Of a stretch of 64,000 nucleotides of DNA, positions 50,401 through 62,104 are shown one piece after another. Origin of the DNA: Fasciolopsis buskii (lineage: Eukaryota > Platyhelminthes > Trematoda > Plagiorchiida > Fasciolidae); NCBI GenBank assembly GCA_008360955.1, contig LUCM01009096.1:1-64000 (forward strand). Reading direction: 5' to 3'. Below the pieces are notes generated by a model, which ran no database searches, had not been told where the DNA came from, and worked only from the letters and a program-made list of their open reading frames with translations. A program made the translations under genes and the position numbers. Positions within the stretch are counted from its first letter, which is position 1; every line of letters starts with the position of its first letter.

Positions 50401-51654
50401 CAAAATCAAAGCAGCTGGTAAGTGCCCACTGGCAAAATCTTTGATTTCAAGCAGTCTTACTTGTTTCCCATTGGGTTCACGTCAGTAGTGTGAAAATGTG
50501 AATTAATAATAAATCCTCCTCACAAACCCTCACATTTGTAGTCACGAGGAGCAGGATTGGTTGCGTCGTCATACAGTGCCGTCAAATATCTTCTTAGTTT
50601 CAGATAGTGCGAGCGATGCACGAGGCACAAGACCTTATGCAAAAGGAGTGTACTGGGATGTCTAACTCCGTCCGAAGGGTGCGTGGACTGAGCAACCAGT
50701 CAGTATATATACATTTATGTATATATATATATATATATATATATAATTGTTAGCCGTTTGATTCGAGATCACAAACGGGCCTTTGTCACTGCATGAAAAT
50801 GTTCCCATAGGATTAGCCTCGGTCCATTACGAATTTTCCAAGGCTTTCCACTCCTTTCATTCCCCTGTCTTTGTTGTCTTGTATCGGGATCTAGAAACTA
50901 ATCGTTGCGTATCTGTTCGTAAAGACGCATTCCACAGTACGAGTCGGCACAAACAACGACTGGTTTTCTATTTCGGCTCGGTAGCTCTGTGCGATTTATT
51001 GATTGATAGAAAGGTTAGATTGAATGATACTGGGAAAGTAGATCATCACGTTGACCGGCATGATGAAAGGCCTGATCTTACCTACAGATGTTGTAATGAA
51101 GCCTCGGATCAGTTCATTTAGGCGCGAACACAAATCTGCGGAGAAAACTTGAAGGATTAAAGTTAAAATTGTATGTATGTGCGCGTTTCATATGTTTCTA
51201 CGTGTGCGTAACTGGACAATGGCTCATTCGAATGTAACTATGACGATAGCTCATCCAAATCGTATGACACGAACTGCTAGAACTTCGTCCGTGTATATGT
51301 AGCGGTAGTTGAAAGAACCAAGCTCCATGACGAGACGGGGGCACTTATGCGCATGAAATAGGAGCCTAGATCACGGATGAAATGTTATTGAACCCATAGC
51401 TTTGCAATAGAACAATTTGTTCAATACAGTGACAGTCACCGCTGTGCTTTGTTTTACTAGCCAAGAAACCAAACATAATTTTATGGACAAAAGTCATGAA
51501 ACTGGAGGTAAACATTGCAAGCCTTTAGCTTTTCGCAGATCGATAAGTTGGGACGAAACTAATAATGTCGGGGTTCGAAATGAATATTCAATCATCATAT
51601 CACTAATCGCGAGTTAAGAAATAGTAAAATGAACGTGAGATTTCATTTCTGGCC
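50401..51654. other. No recognised gene; AT microsatellite
   Basis: Any upstream part of the non-LTR element (the endonuclease start) should lie at 50,400 and above, but I could not read it. A 112-codon + strand frame at 50,783-51,121 lacks an ATG start and has no recognisable domain. Confidence 0.45.
50702..50745. repeat. (AT)n microsatellite
   Basis: TATATA and ACATTTATG, then about 11 uninterrupted AT units. Confidence 0.9.
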
Positions 51655-51830
51655 AGCGGTGGTGAAGCAGATAAGGTCGTGACGTTTGAACGTGAAGGTC
51701 GCGGGTTCGAGTCCTCCCACCGCCGGTCAACATCCCCACTTGGTAGCTCTCTGTTGGCCGCGGCCCCCTTCCTGAAAAATGATGTGCATTATTATTTCAT
51801 TAAAACGAGAAGTAAAAAGATGGAAGATTT
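51655..51830 (+). mobile_element. tRNA-derived SINE, copy 7
   Basis: AGCGGTGGTGAAGCAGATAA at the head (A box worn), GGTCGTGACGTTTGAACGTG, B box GGTTCGAGTCC, a perfect CCCACCGCCGGTCAAC arm, and body AGCTCTCTGTTGGCCGCGGC. The tail is AAGTAAAAAGATGGAAGAT. It is close to copies 4 and 6 in the body. Confidence 0.92.
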
Positions 51831-53256
51831 AGGCTAGCAGTCAAAATTTCTTCAGTTGATTATGATGTACAGTAGGTGTTAGTATAACTTGACTTATGAT
51901 CTATTGCCATAGTGAATATTTGGGGTCCCATTAGAATCCTGTAACTTACTCTCTAAGATGATAACAAAAGTTTGAACTTCTGAATCCGTAAAGGTTTCTG
52001 CTTCACCAGTCACTTGGTGTTGCAGGTGCCTCGATGTGGCGAGTCTGTATGCAAGTCACGTTGTGTAAACCCGTCTAATTACGCGTCAAATAACAGTAGA
52101 CCGAATGTATTCAATCAATCAGGATTTCCCCTATTTAGTATATTAAATCACGATTTGTAAATGAACTGTCAACATGTTCTCCAGTTGCTGTGACCTTCTC
52201 ATTGTCTCCAAGTGTTAATCGTAGATCGATTATTCTACAGCACATCGGTGGTCCATATGCGTGCGCTGTTGTGAGTGACTGATTTTCTTTTTACGATTTT
52301 AATTAAAAAGTGGTACACTCGATTAACTTTTTGACAGTAGAATTCAACGCTAAGCGCATCACATAAAACTACAAAAGAGCTGTGAAAATGTTTCATCGTC
52401 CTTGGGAGTTATCGGTAGTACATCCTGGTCGCATCCCAAATGTGACGTGGACCAGGGCTGAACAATTCTCGGTGTAAAATCGAGGTTTTTATGTAAACAG
52501 AAGTTTTCTAATCGGGCAGAAGTTGTTTTTCAAATTGCATAGAATGACCATAATTGCTGACTAAATTCTGGAACACAAGCAACGACATGAGCAAAAACAG
52601 AGAAGCCACATCACAAAACTACCAATGAATGATAAATTCCAAATCAAAGTGGTGCCATTTACATGTGAGCATTCACAAAACTCTGGCGCCAGCTTTCACG
52701 TTTTAGTTCACACAAAGTATCTGTTTCCGCGTTCAACTGACACTTAATTTTACAGAAGAAGAAGACGAGTGAACATCTGAAGTGAGCACGATGACACCAA
52801 GTGAGTGTGCTTTTTCACATGGTGAACCTGCAATACTTTCAAATTCGACCGCGTATATGTGAACGAGCGTGTTTGCCTGTGCGTGTGTGTGTGTGTGAGT
52901 GCATTTGTGTGTGCGCATTTGTGTGTGTGTGTGTTAGTTTGTTTGTGTGCATCATTAAGATGTGGTCTTCACAATTGCTGGCTGTGGAGGCAACATGATC
53001 CAATGATTGATATGTATAAGTGAATTCAGTATCAAACTTTCAATCTGCTATATCACGTGAGCATTAGGTTAAAGGACTCCAAGCATGGAGCGTGAGAAAC
53101 AAGTGATTCTGCAAGCTGGTTATTGGAATAGTTTCAGAGTAATTTTTTTAGTCAGACTGTTCCGAACAAGGAGACCACCGGACCCGGATTATCGATAACT
53201 CCAAAGTCGAAATTTTGTTCTCCTGAACATTTTGGTGAATAATATGGGCTCCTCCG

Positions 53257-53257
<1 letters not shown>
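51831..53257. other. No recognised gene; GT microsatellite
   Basis: Only the GT array at 52,880 is recognisable. Confidence 0.5.
52880..52938. repeat. Interrupted (GT)n microsatellite
   Basis: GT runs broken by GC, GA and TT steps. Confidence 0.85.
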
Positions 53258-53312
<55 letters not shown>

Positions 53313-53365
53313 TCAGTGTTCAGCGTTAAAACCAGTAAGGCAAGCCTCACTGACCGCTACCTTTT
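53258..53365 (+). repeat. Dispersed repeat E with long (CAT)n, copy 2
   Basis: About 18 uninterrupted CAT units (53,258-53,313), then TTCAGTGTTCAGCGTTAAAA, CCAGTAAGGCAAGCCTCACT and GACCGC. The part after the array matches 14,105-14,150. Here the array is far longer than in copy 1, so it has expanded since the copies parted. The poly-His frame across it is an artefact. Confidence 0.75.
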
Positions 53366-56300
53366 CCCAAGGTTACATTTGTATATAAACGGGGTCAATA
53401 TCCAAAGCAAACAAGGAGTGGACCTGCACAGATGGGAAAAGATGAGATGCCCGTGCAGCCAACACATGGAACAGTCTAACTGTACAAACACGCTTTTTCA
53501 ACCATTGCGACTCCATAACAAATGACAACACGATCGCCATTGTTCATGGCTCACTGCCATATCCTTCTGATAGTACGTTCTGAGCCCTGTTATGACCATC
53601 CACTGAACCACAGTTCAAATTGGTTAAAAAATATCTTGGAGAAAGTATGCTCGTGGCAATAGAAGCGTCGAATCACCGGTACTTGCGATGTTAACGCTGT
53701 TTTTGACGAATACATACTCCCCCAAATGGTAGAGAGTTGTGCACAAAAAGTGCTACTGTTGGTGTCATTTTCGTGAGGATGTCAGTTGTGCTTTAAGATC
53801 CTGCATAACATTCGCTCCATGGGTTAGAGGTAAAACTTTCATCCAAGTTAAGAAATACATGCAGTTCAAACTGTCAAACCAGTGAAGTAATCATTAGGGG
53901 CGGCAGTTGAAGGTCCTCAGTGGACACATACGTATACAGACACCAACGAATAATCACGTAATGTCAATCGATCGATAGGCATTAGAATAAATTTAATGAT
54001 TCCTGAATTACAAGCTTAATTCAGTATTAAGTCAAAAACGTTCGGAAATGAATGCGATATCCTCCAAAGACCGGTATCAATGAAAGCGATTTCGGTACTT
54101 CTCTCGGTTAAATCTCGGCCACAGAGATACTGGTTCTATTTGCTTTATCCGATTCGAACCAAATTCAGATTGAACCGAACAGACAATGTGGTAAGCGTCA
54201 TACTGCCAGAGTGGAAAGCATGCCAAACATTTCTAACCACGGACAACTTTTCCCAGGTTAGTTCCCCTTTTGAATACCTTTTGAGAAAGGTTATTTTGAA
54301 CAACCGAAATGACAACTTTTTTTAGACAGAACCGTGCTGTCTGAACCGACAGATGAAAACCTCAAGTGCGCGGGCAAAAAACTCCGTGAGTAAGCAATGA
54401 GGTTGGCATAACTGTGTGACTTTATCGACATTCCTGGCGAATATGAAACTAGTTAGTTTGAACTATGGAATTAGCAAAAGTTTGTGAAATCCAATTTAAT
54501 TCGTGCCTAAATTTTCCTAACCCACTGTGCGTGTACGCATATCGTATGTCCTGCGATTTCAAAAATCAAGTTATTTTTTATGATATACTGCAGGTATGAT
54601 GTGACATATGAAGAAGCATACACTTTAGTCGCTAAATTCTACTACAAAGGGTAGCGGACCAGAACCCGAGATCCTGAATTTCGGAGTGATACAAGAACAT
54701 ATAAGGTCTTAATTGATCATGTGTGGTAACGAGCTTGGAGACAACCACTTGTCCTCTATTACCATAGTAATCTGCGAATCTAGGACCCGGACGTCCCACC
54801 TTTTTGGGAACGGACCGTTAATCTGTCTGATCACCACATGTGTTTTACTCAATAACTGGTCAATTGTTAGTCAACAACATTTTTGGAATTCATCGTTTAA
54901 CCTGGGGAAACTCACTCCCACTCTGGGATACATTCGCTCACGTATTCCTCTTACCACTTTGTCATCGAGACGAATAATCCGCGAATGGTGACCTGACTGA
55001 AATGTGTTGTCATTTAAAACACGTGAGCTCCGTAATTTGGTTAGTCCCACGATTCGAATCGTGAACAAAGAGAAAACAGTTTCGTGACTGACATTAGTTT
55101 GTACGAAGTTATGCGAAACAGAGACTGATTTGCTTCTTCATTTTGTCTTTTGATTGAAATTGAGCAAAATCAGTCAGGTTTTCATCAGATTTGATGAGTA
55201 TGACCATCTCCCGTATGTGCAAATAGTACCGGCAGTAGTAGCCACATTGATGTGCAGACACCGTGACACTTTTGTGCTAAAACTTAGTGGTTTATCGTTA
55301 AAATGCTGGTCCATGTTCCTTCATCGTTTGGCATTATCCTGATTCCAGACTTGTACCCGGATCACTTATTATTTATATTGATTTTGATGACAATGCTGTC
55401 GGAGATGATGATCCTGTTAACCAAATGGGAATCACATCCGTTGTTCAGGAGAGTGGCTAATGTCCCTGTGGAACACGATGTCAGTGTGCTTTGCGACAAT
55501 TTCGGCTGCAAGTATTTTAGATCTTATAGCCTTAGTCATTAGTGGATCTGAGATCAGTGTCGTTCCGGAAGAATTCTCTTCAGTTTCATCCCTCGCGATA
55601 CAGTGTCAAATGTGGATGTAACTGTGGGTGCTTACTAGCACCAAACTATTGATGTTCCGTATCCAAGAGCTCAGATGAAACTAGTCATACTACGAAAGGG
55701 TTCGCTGTGATGGACTCCGTGCGCTTACGTGACTTGGACGGACAAACAACGAATCCGAAAGATATTCAGATAGCAGAACGCTGCACCTCAGCTACTACAA
55801 CGCGTGAGGTACAGCTACTTGGTTTCTATCTGAGTGAATTCGAGTATTTTTGGGATCAGCAAATTCCACGTTCTGATTGTATGAACAAAAAAACCAATTT
55901 GCACATCCCAAAACGCACAATGAATCGGTTTTACGTCAAGAAACCGTGTCCTCACACAGTCCTCAATCGATTATTTCGTCAGTGTTCTATGTGAAAGGTC
56001 AGTGGTTCAAGGAACTATCCTGAACTACTGAGGAATGATACATATAGTGACCATTTGTGAACAAATCAGGAATAATATTCCCCTCTTATTTTTCTCGGAA
56101 TTCTGTCTTTTCTGTTCATTGAACGACAGTGAGACATTTCAAAACAACCTCGTGTCCAACCATGAACTTCCGAACGTGGAACTGATTTTCATAGTGTTGA
56201 TTCCAAATTTATCCTCATTCAAAGAAATATCTATCCCAAAAATATCGACTGAGTTCTAATGACAGTCAGAGTAGTCTTACTATTACTCGACTGTTTCATT

Positions 56301-58329
56301 GGCACAAGATCACTGGCTAAGACAAAATTCACAAAAATTGTTTCCATGGCAGAATACCTATGGATATTGTATGGATCAGAGATTTGAGAAGAGACAATCG
56401 GAAAATTTCCAATACGATCAAATCGGTGATTGGTTCTGTTACACATAATTGATCCTAACGATTTCGGCATGGTTCTACAAAGTGTACTGAAAATAAAATA
56501 ACATTTTTGACAATCAATCGCATGTGAAATTCGTGAAGCCGATTGTTGATTTGCACAATATCGGCAATATTCACATAGCGTCCGAAAGTGCCCGCGTGAT
56601 GACAGCCACCGCATCTGCCCGTACGATGATTATGAGAATCGTAGGGGAAAGATTCGTGCACAGAAAAGCATTATACAAAAATCAAACTGTGTACAAATCA
56701 GTACCTCGTAGTCCCATGGATTTCATCTATCACAACAGCTACTCCTCTCATCATGCTGCCTCTTAGTCGGTTGACGAACTTGATAGATGCACTTTCCTGC
56801 GCCTTCTGTCTAGACACTACAAATTCTGGGGTTTTCGAAGGTTCTCCCAAACCATCTTTCTTGACATGTTTTCAAGTGGTTTCAAATCCACAGACCTTGG
56901 CTATCACGGAAATGAGGTTATCAAGCAAACGTACTTGCAAAAATTCATATTCGTGCTGGAGACTTCGGCTCAGCATATTCAGCAAATAATTTGTTGTTGC
57001 TTCCGGAACCTGATCTTCGTCACTCAGTCCTCCTGCGAGGCAACTCACCTCTGTGGCTCACACAATCCTCCCAAACTGCTTCAATCGATCTTTGGTAATG
57101 TAGAAACGAAGCGAATGAAAATTCTCACTTGTCACGTCAGGCCAGAATGCCAAATGTTTTTCTTCGTCCAAGCTAATAATTTCTGAACACCGTTGATATT
57201 CTCAGAGTTGCAAGTTCCCGATCATTCTTCATCCAAACGCGATTGTCATTGAACTGACCTGTCGAGTACACTATGAACTTGTCCCGATGTCCATACGAAA
57301 GCGGGGCTGGCTAGCCATTTGGTACTGAGCCCAAATCGATCTACTCGAGTGACCTGACTCAGTCACGTGTGTCACAGCAGCTTGAGCAGATCACACGGCA
57401 AGAAGTTGGATCTCTTGCTCCGTGCATACGTGGTAAAATGTACGGGAATTAGGCATTTTAGGAGAACATTATTTTTGACGTTGTCAGTAAGATAGAAAGA
57501 AAATAAAGTGTTCATCAGGTAGGATAACGATCACCAGATTTTGTCAGCTTGCTGACAGAACACTGAGATTTTGGCTAGGTCACACCATGTCACCAATGAT
57601 AAGTCATTGTATTATGTTTGATAACAAAACTGTCCACGAATTCCGGAACGGCAGTCTATTAACAAAATGATTGCCTCGAGGGGGATATTTTTTTCAAAAT
57701 ATCGTTTACTAGTTTCACCATACTGAATGTGCCTTCATAAAGAGAGTTGTTGACAGTAAAATACCCAGATATTGCAGGGTGCAAATTTGTGACATCAAAT
57801 TTCACAAGCCACCGTGTTGCTCGTTTAAACCTTTTCAGGTTGCGAAAACTACCAATACCCGACACCCATGGTGTTATTTCGTATTATTAATCTGCCGACG
57901 CTTAGAGATGAAAGTTAACTTCTAATTCGCTTCTGTTTTTTGTCCACATACAATCAACAATGATGATACTCCAGCCGATATGGCGACCTAGTTTGGACTT
58001 GTTTTCGACTGTAATCTGGCCCGGGGAATACACGATAGTACCGTTTTGTAGCATTTCCATATGTGCAACATATGATCAAATGACCAAATAGGATGTAGAT
58101 TAGCCTAACGGACGTGGGTGATGCACGCTGGCAATTGTCAAGATCGTGGACAAGAAAGATTACGAATGCCCATGGCAATTATTTCTCGTGTTACTGTTGC
58201 TTCTTGTTTTTTATAAAGAAAAAAAATACGGTGGAAAGCTTCCGCGGTCATTGGATTCTCACCACTCTTTGATTTATTGCTTTGCAAGCAGACGACAGTT
58301 GCACCTATTCCTCTTTCTCTCTGACGCAT
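53366..58329. other. No recognised gene (5 kb)
   Basis: Contains several open frames of 60-127 codons on both strands. A frame at 57,659-57,865 (minus) contains FDVTNLHPAI, which loosely resembles a polymerase motif. A frame at 56,231-56,614 (minus) is Cys-rich. Neither is strong enough to call. Confidence 0.4.
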
Positions 58330-58357
58330 GCACACACACACACACACACACACACAC
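58330..58357. repeat. (CA)n microsatellite
   Basis: About 14 uninterrupted CA units. Confidence 0.9.
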
Positions 58358-58975
58358 GTACTTACATTCAGAAACACGGACAAAGTGACTGAGTATCGTT
58401 TTGATCATATATATGGTGTAAATATTTCTTTCGACCGTGGTTCACAAAGTGTTTTGAGACATAAAAGCAGATATTTGTTGTACCTTCGTTTTATGTTGCT
58501 AGTTGGAGCACAAATCATAAGCGGGACCACACACATAAACACGCACATGAACGCATACAAAGGCCAACTGGATTGATCAAAATAAAAACAGTGGTTTGAT
58601 TAACTCGTGATCAAGAATCACTATATTACACTAACGTTTGCAACGCAAGAGGCATTTTACGTTTGCTTACGAAATGACAGGAGTTGAAATTGACATTTTT
58701 GAAATCTAGTCCTGGTCTTATCTCACAGTGTTCATTTGCACTGTGCCCGAATTCGTCTTAGCAAATTAACTAGATGAGTAATATAAGGAAAAAGATTCGA
58801 TAAATTCAGCCCGCGTCGTTGATCTCGTGTGTGCAACAATCAAGAGAGAAGTCAATAGTTCCAACAGGGCTATGGTACGGATAGAGTTTAATTCAGATAC
58901 AATCAAGTCTCATCGACTTAACGTACCGATTCGGGCGATCTTGATGTCAAACGTGAAAGAACCAGGTTTTCATTT

Positions 58976-59076
58976 GTGAATGACATAATGTTAATAACAG
59001 CATTGTTGGTAGATGTAATGCGCCGACATTTCGACTACCGTGGGTAGTCCTTCAAAATAAATTTTTAAAATCAATT
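58976..59076 (+). repeat. Dispersed repeat D, copy 3
   Basis: GTGAATGACATAATGTTAAT, AGCATTGTTGGTAGATGTAA, then GCGCCGACATTTCGACTACC, GTGGGTAGTCC and an A/T-rich end. The centre is a perfect 7-bp inverted repeat, GACTACC-GTG-GGTAGTC. Sequence of the type ACATTTCGACTACC...GGTAGTC resembles strings often seen at retroelement ends, but I cannot assign it. Confidence 0.75.
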
Positions 59077-60597
59077 CATACCAATACAGGGCGCATCGAT
59101 TTTCCGATACACTCCTTACGTCATCTGAACCAGGATTTCGCTTGTGAATTCGTTGCATTTGAGATGATCAGTTATCGTCTGTACTCGGATTTTATTTCGA
59201 ATAAACAAAGACGGTCTTAATTCAACCGTTTTATCCTCTGTTATAATGCTACGTGGCGAAGGTGCAATCAAGCCATATCAGAGTTTGTTACGGTTGCTGA
59301 GATTTGTCATGCAAATTGATGGTCGTGTTTCTCAATCTAGGGCTACTTGTCCAACAATCTGATTAGTGTAATCTATCATCAATCTCGAATGCTTAATTTC
59401 TCTGGAGCCAGATGGTTAAAAGATATTTTTTCATATGGTAAACGTATCACCATGGTTATAGTTTTGAGGAAATCATTCTAAAAGCCTATCTTTCATTTAG
59501 GCCTTTTCCCTATCTTCATCCTACTCCTCTCGGTCAGAGAGAATGAAGATATCTGATAAGTTTCCAAATAATCTGCTCGTCCAAAATGAACAATACTCTC
59601 AACGAGGATGCATTCTTCACTGAAAGTGGGCGTGTTATATCCACGGGCAAACGGAATTGAAACATCCGTTGCACAAAAATACGGTCATTCTTACACAAAC
59701 GTTTCACCAAATCTATTCTATTCTCCTTTTTTGTTTGTATTCAGCATACATCATTCATTAATTTTCCAATAAATTTATGCCAACTGTTTATTTTCAGATT
59801 GATGAGTTGTTTTATTCAATCCAGTTGCATATACAAATACACACGAGGACGAACGAAATCGTGCGAGTAAACCGATGCGTCTGTAAACATTTCGGTGCGC
59901 ATATCCATGCGAACATGCGGATCGGAAACAATACATGGGAATATTGCTGTTGATCGATTTTTTTAGATTAAAATCATAATTTCAAGAAGAATCCAGGTGA
60001 GGATTATGTTGTCCATCAAACTAAACTAATGGGGATGCACGGAGTTTTTTGTTCCAGCAATAATTCATTCGACTTTTTGTTGATGACAAGAAATGTACGG
60101 AATATAGGCAAACTAGTTTTGTATAGCTGAACATCTGTGGAATCATTACTTAACCCCTTTAATCTCTTGATTACGTGATAACTCTCAAGTCCGTAGGGTG
60201 GTTTGAACAGGTCTTCGCATCTTGGATTTGGGCCCCTTGTTCTCAAACGTGGCACCGCGGCCTGAGGTCACATTGTCAGTGTGTTGACAGGGATCCATGT
60301 ACTAGTTGGCCTATATAGCTGTTATGCCAGTGAGCAAATTGTTGGATTACAAAATCATCAATGTTTCCTCGACCTTCCGATTTCCAATAGTTTCATTCTA
60401 AGTTACGATCATAGCTTATTGCATAGATAACATTCATCTTTTTACTCATCTTGTTTCAATCAGAATTGTATCTGGTTCACCAGGCAAAATATTATTCTGG
60501 GTGGATAGCCCAACTTCCAGTAAGAGGATTTCCTGATCAGAATCAAGTTGAACGTTGAACTCAATTACATTTCGGTACCCGTTATGTTGTTTCTGTG
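59077..60597. other. No recognised gene
   Basis: A strong acceptor-like sequence (CTCCTTTTTTGTTTGTATTCAG ending at 59,744) and a second at 59,795 stand before short open segments. Neither has a matching donor that I could find. Confidence 0.4.
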
Positions 60598-60619
60598 ACA
60601 AGAAGACAGAAAGCCAGCA

Positions 60620-60799
60620 ATGGTGACTTTCCTAGACAGCATCGTGAGGCAGTCTATCACTCAGATGAAAACTGTTTGCCAACTTTATTCCGGTTTCATT
60701 AAACCCAACCCAACGCCTTGTACCGTCATCATGTTAAAGCATTTGGCGAAGAGACTTCAAAACGAGTACACTTTGGAAGTGGGAAAGCTGCCAAATTAA
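60620..60799 (+). other. Candidate short coding segment (59 codons, unrecognised)
   Basis: An ATG at 60,620 opens a frame to a TAA at 60,797-60,799. The protein would be 59 residues of balanced composition (starts MVTFLDSIVRQSITQMKTVC, contains HLAKRLQNEYTLEVGK) with one possible amphipathic helix near its end. No family is recognised. It stands a short distance before an excellent 3' splice signal (TTTTCTTGTTCTTTGTTTGGTAG, AG at 60,867-60,868), so it may be an exon rather than a complete frame. Evidence is open frame and context only. Confidence 0.2.
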
Positions 60800-60983
60800 A
60801 TCCGAAAAATGCATTTTCTGTTATACTGACTGACAATTCAAAACATTTTCTTGTTCTTTGTTTGGTAGGAACACATATCGGCTGCAGAAGAAAGTGAATT
60901 AGTATGTACTCCTTTAGATATGATTCCGTTTGATACATGCTTAGAAAACGGACATAATGGGTCCGTGTTTATTTTATCTGTAG

Positions 60984-61125
60984 ATCCACATTCGGGTCAA
61001 TTTCATTTCGGCGGTCAATCGGTCTTGCGGATGGTAGCATAATGTGCAATGACCCACAAAAGCGAGCTGTTTGCGTGTTATTTTATGTACGCCTGGTATG
61101 CATGTTTTGCGCGCTGTTATGGGTT
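60984..61125 (+). other. Candidate internal exon (142 nt, unrecognised)
   Basis: It starts after a pyrimidine-rich acceptor (GTTTATTTTATCTGTAG) and ends at a consensus donor GTAAGT (61,126). After one carried base the frame is open for 47 codons; the end is hydrophobic (CVLFYVRLVCMFCALLWV), like a membrane span. I could not join it in phase to the 33-nt segment just upstream (60,869-60,901), so if real it pairs with another exon. Confidence 0.2.
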
Positions 61126-61456
61126 GTAAGTAAATACTAGTAACCACATTAGTGGATTCATATCAGGGACAATCTAACGCAAAAATTGCGTTAACCTGTT
61201 CTAGAAGACCGGTTATTACGCAACGTAATTCAGTATGTCATTGTCTCATTCATGATTCAGTATAGCTTGGGCGGAGTGACAACTGGTCATCATTTACTTA
61301 GTATTTAATCCTAAAGTTCCAAAGGAATTGCGGAGTGGAATTCACAATATTTCCCTCTATCTTCCCTAATAATAGCAATCTTGAAAATTGCCTTTATGTC
61401 CTTGAAATAGCACAGGATGTGTTTGCACTTAATATTGCTTTTTATATTACGCATTC

Positions 61457-61701
61457 ATGGTAGAACTATTTCCTGGGATTCATAAGTGGCTCGAAATAAA
61501 AGAAGCAGAAGACAAAATGGCTAACAAGAACGAAAATCCGATAAGCACATCACCTGGAGTCAATAGTTCCCAAAAGCAAAATCAATCTGAAAGTAAGCAA
61601 TCCTCCATCTATGCGTTGAGTACTGAATTTAATTGATTAATGGTATTCCAGATAAGAAAGAACTACATAGCCATCTTGGTGGATCCAAGTTGAGGCAGTG
61701 A
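61457..61701 (+). CDS. Candidate two-exon small gene (hypothetical protein)
   Basis: The first segment, 61,457-61,592, starts with an ATG after an in-frame upstream stop. A second in-frame ATG at 61,519 has a near-ideal context (ACAAAATGG). The segment ends at a good donor, AAA|GTAAGC. A 59-nt intron candidate ends TGGTATTCCAG, with a TTAATTGAT branch-like string. The second segment, 61,652-61,701, continues in frame to a TGA. The spliced product would be about 61 residues, hydrophilic and rich in Lys, Glu, Asn, Ser and Gln, with no domain I recognise. An ATTAAA follows at 61,868. Unspliced, the frame would still run 59 codons. Chance is a real alternative: the sequence is A-rich, which favours such residues and few stops. 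Confidence 0.25.
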
Positions 61702-62104
61702 AGCATCAAAGAATACTAGTGGAATATCGATTCTGGTGTAGTTTGTCATACGCGTGCTACGTCGCACGCACATTTCTAACAAAAGCTGTTTTTTTCTCTT
61801 GGTGATGTTATATTTCTCGAAGACTTCGAGAGACACGATTGGTTGCATGATCAATTGCTACAGTGGTATTAAACAATACATGAAAGAGTGATTCAAAAAC
61901 GGAAGCAAACACAGGGACCAGTGAAGATTAGACATGGTTTTCAGGAAGCTAAAATAGGTAATTTTCAGCACGGAGCCCAGCGTTTAAATACACCAACTGT
62001 GCGCACCCCAGGCGCAAAATTCGGTTGGAGGACAGTGGCAAATGCCAAGATACGATCAAACTGGTCAGAATTTAACAAGTTTATATAATATCCGAGGAAT
62101 TTAA
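61702..62104. other. No recognised gene; ATTAAA signal
   Basis: Holds an ATTAAA at 61,868-61,873 and a basic 66-codon + strand frame (61,888-62,088) without an ATG start or known domain. Confidence 0.4.

Noticed and set aside
56231..56661. Cys-rich minus-strand frames resembling a nucleocapsid zinc finger
   Set aside because: The Cys/His spacing needs frame changes chosen to fit, and the following sequence shows no aspartic protease motif.
2277..58357. Thr-His, Val-Cys and Leu-Ser repeat frames across CA, GT and GA arrays
   Set aside because: They are direct translations of dinucleotide microsatellites (for example 10,029, 26,286, 52,880 and 58,330).
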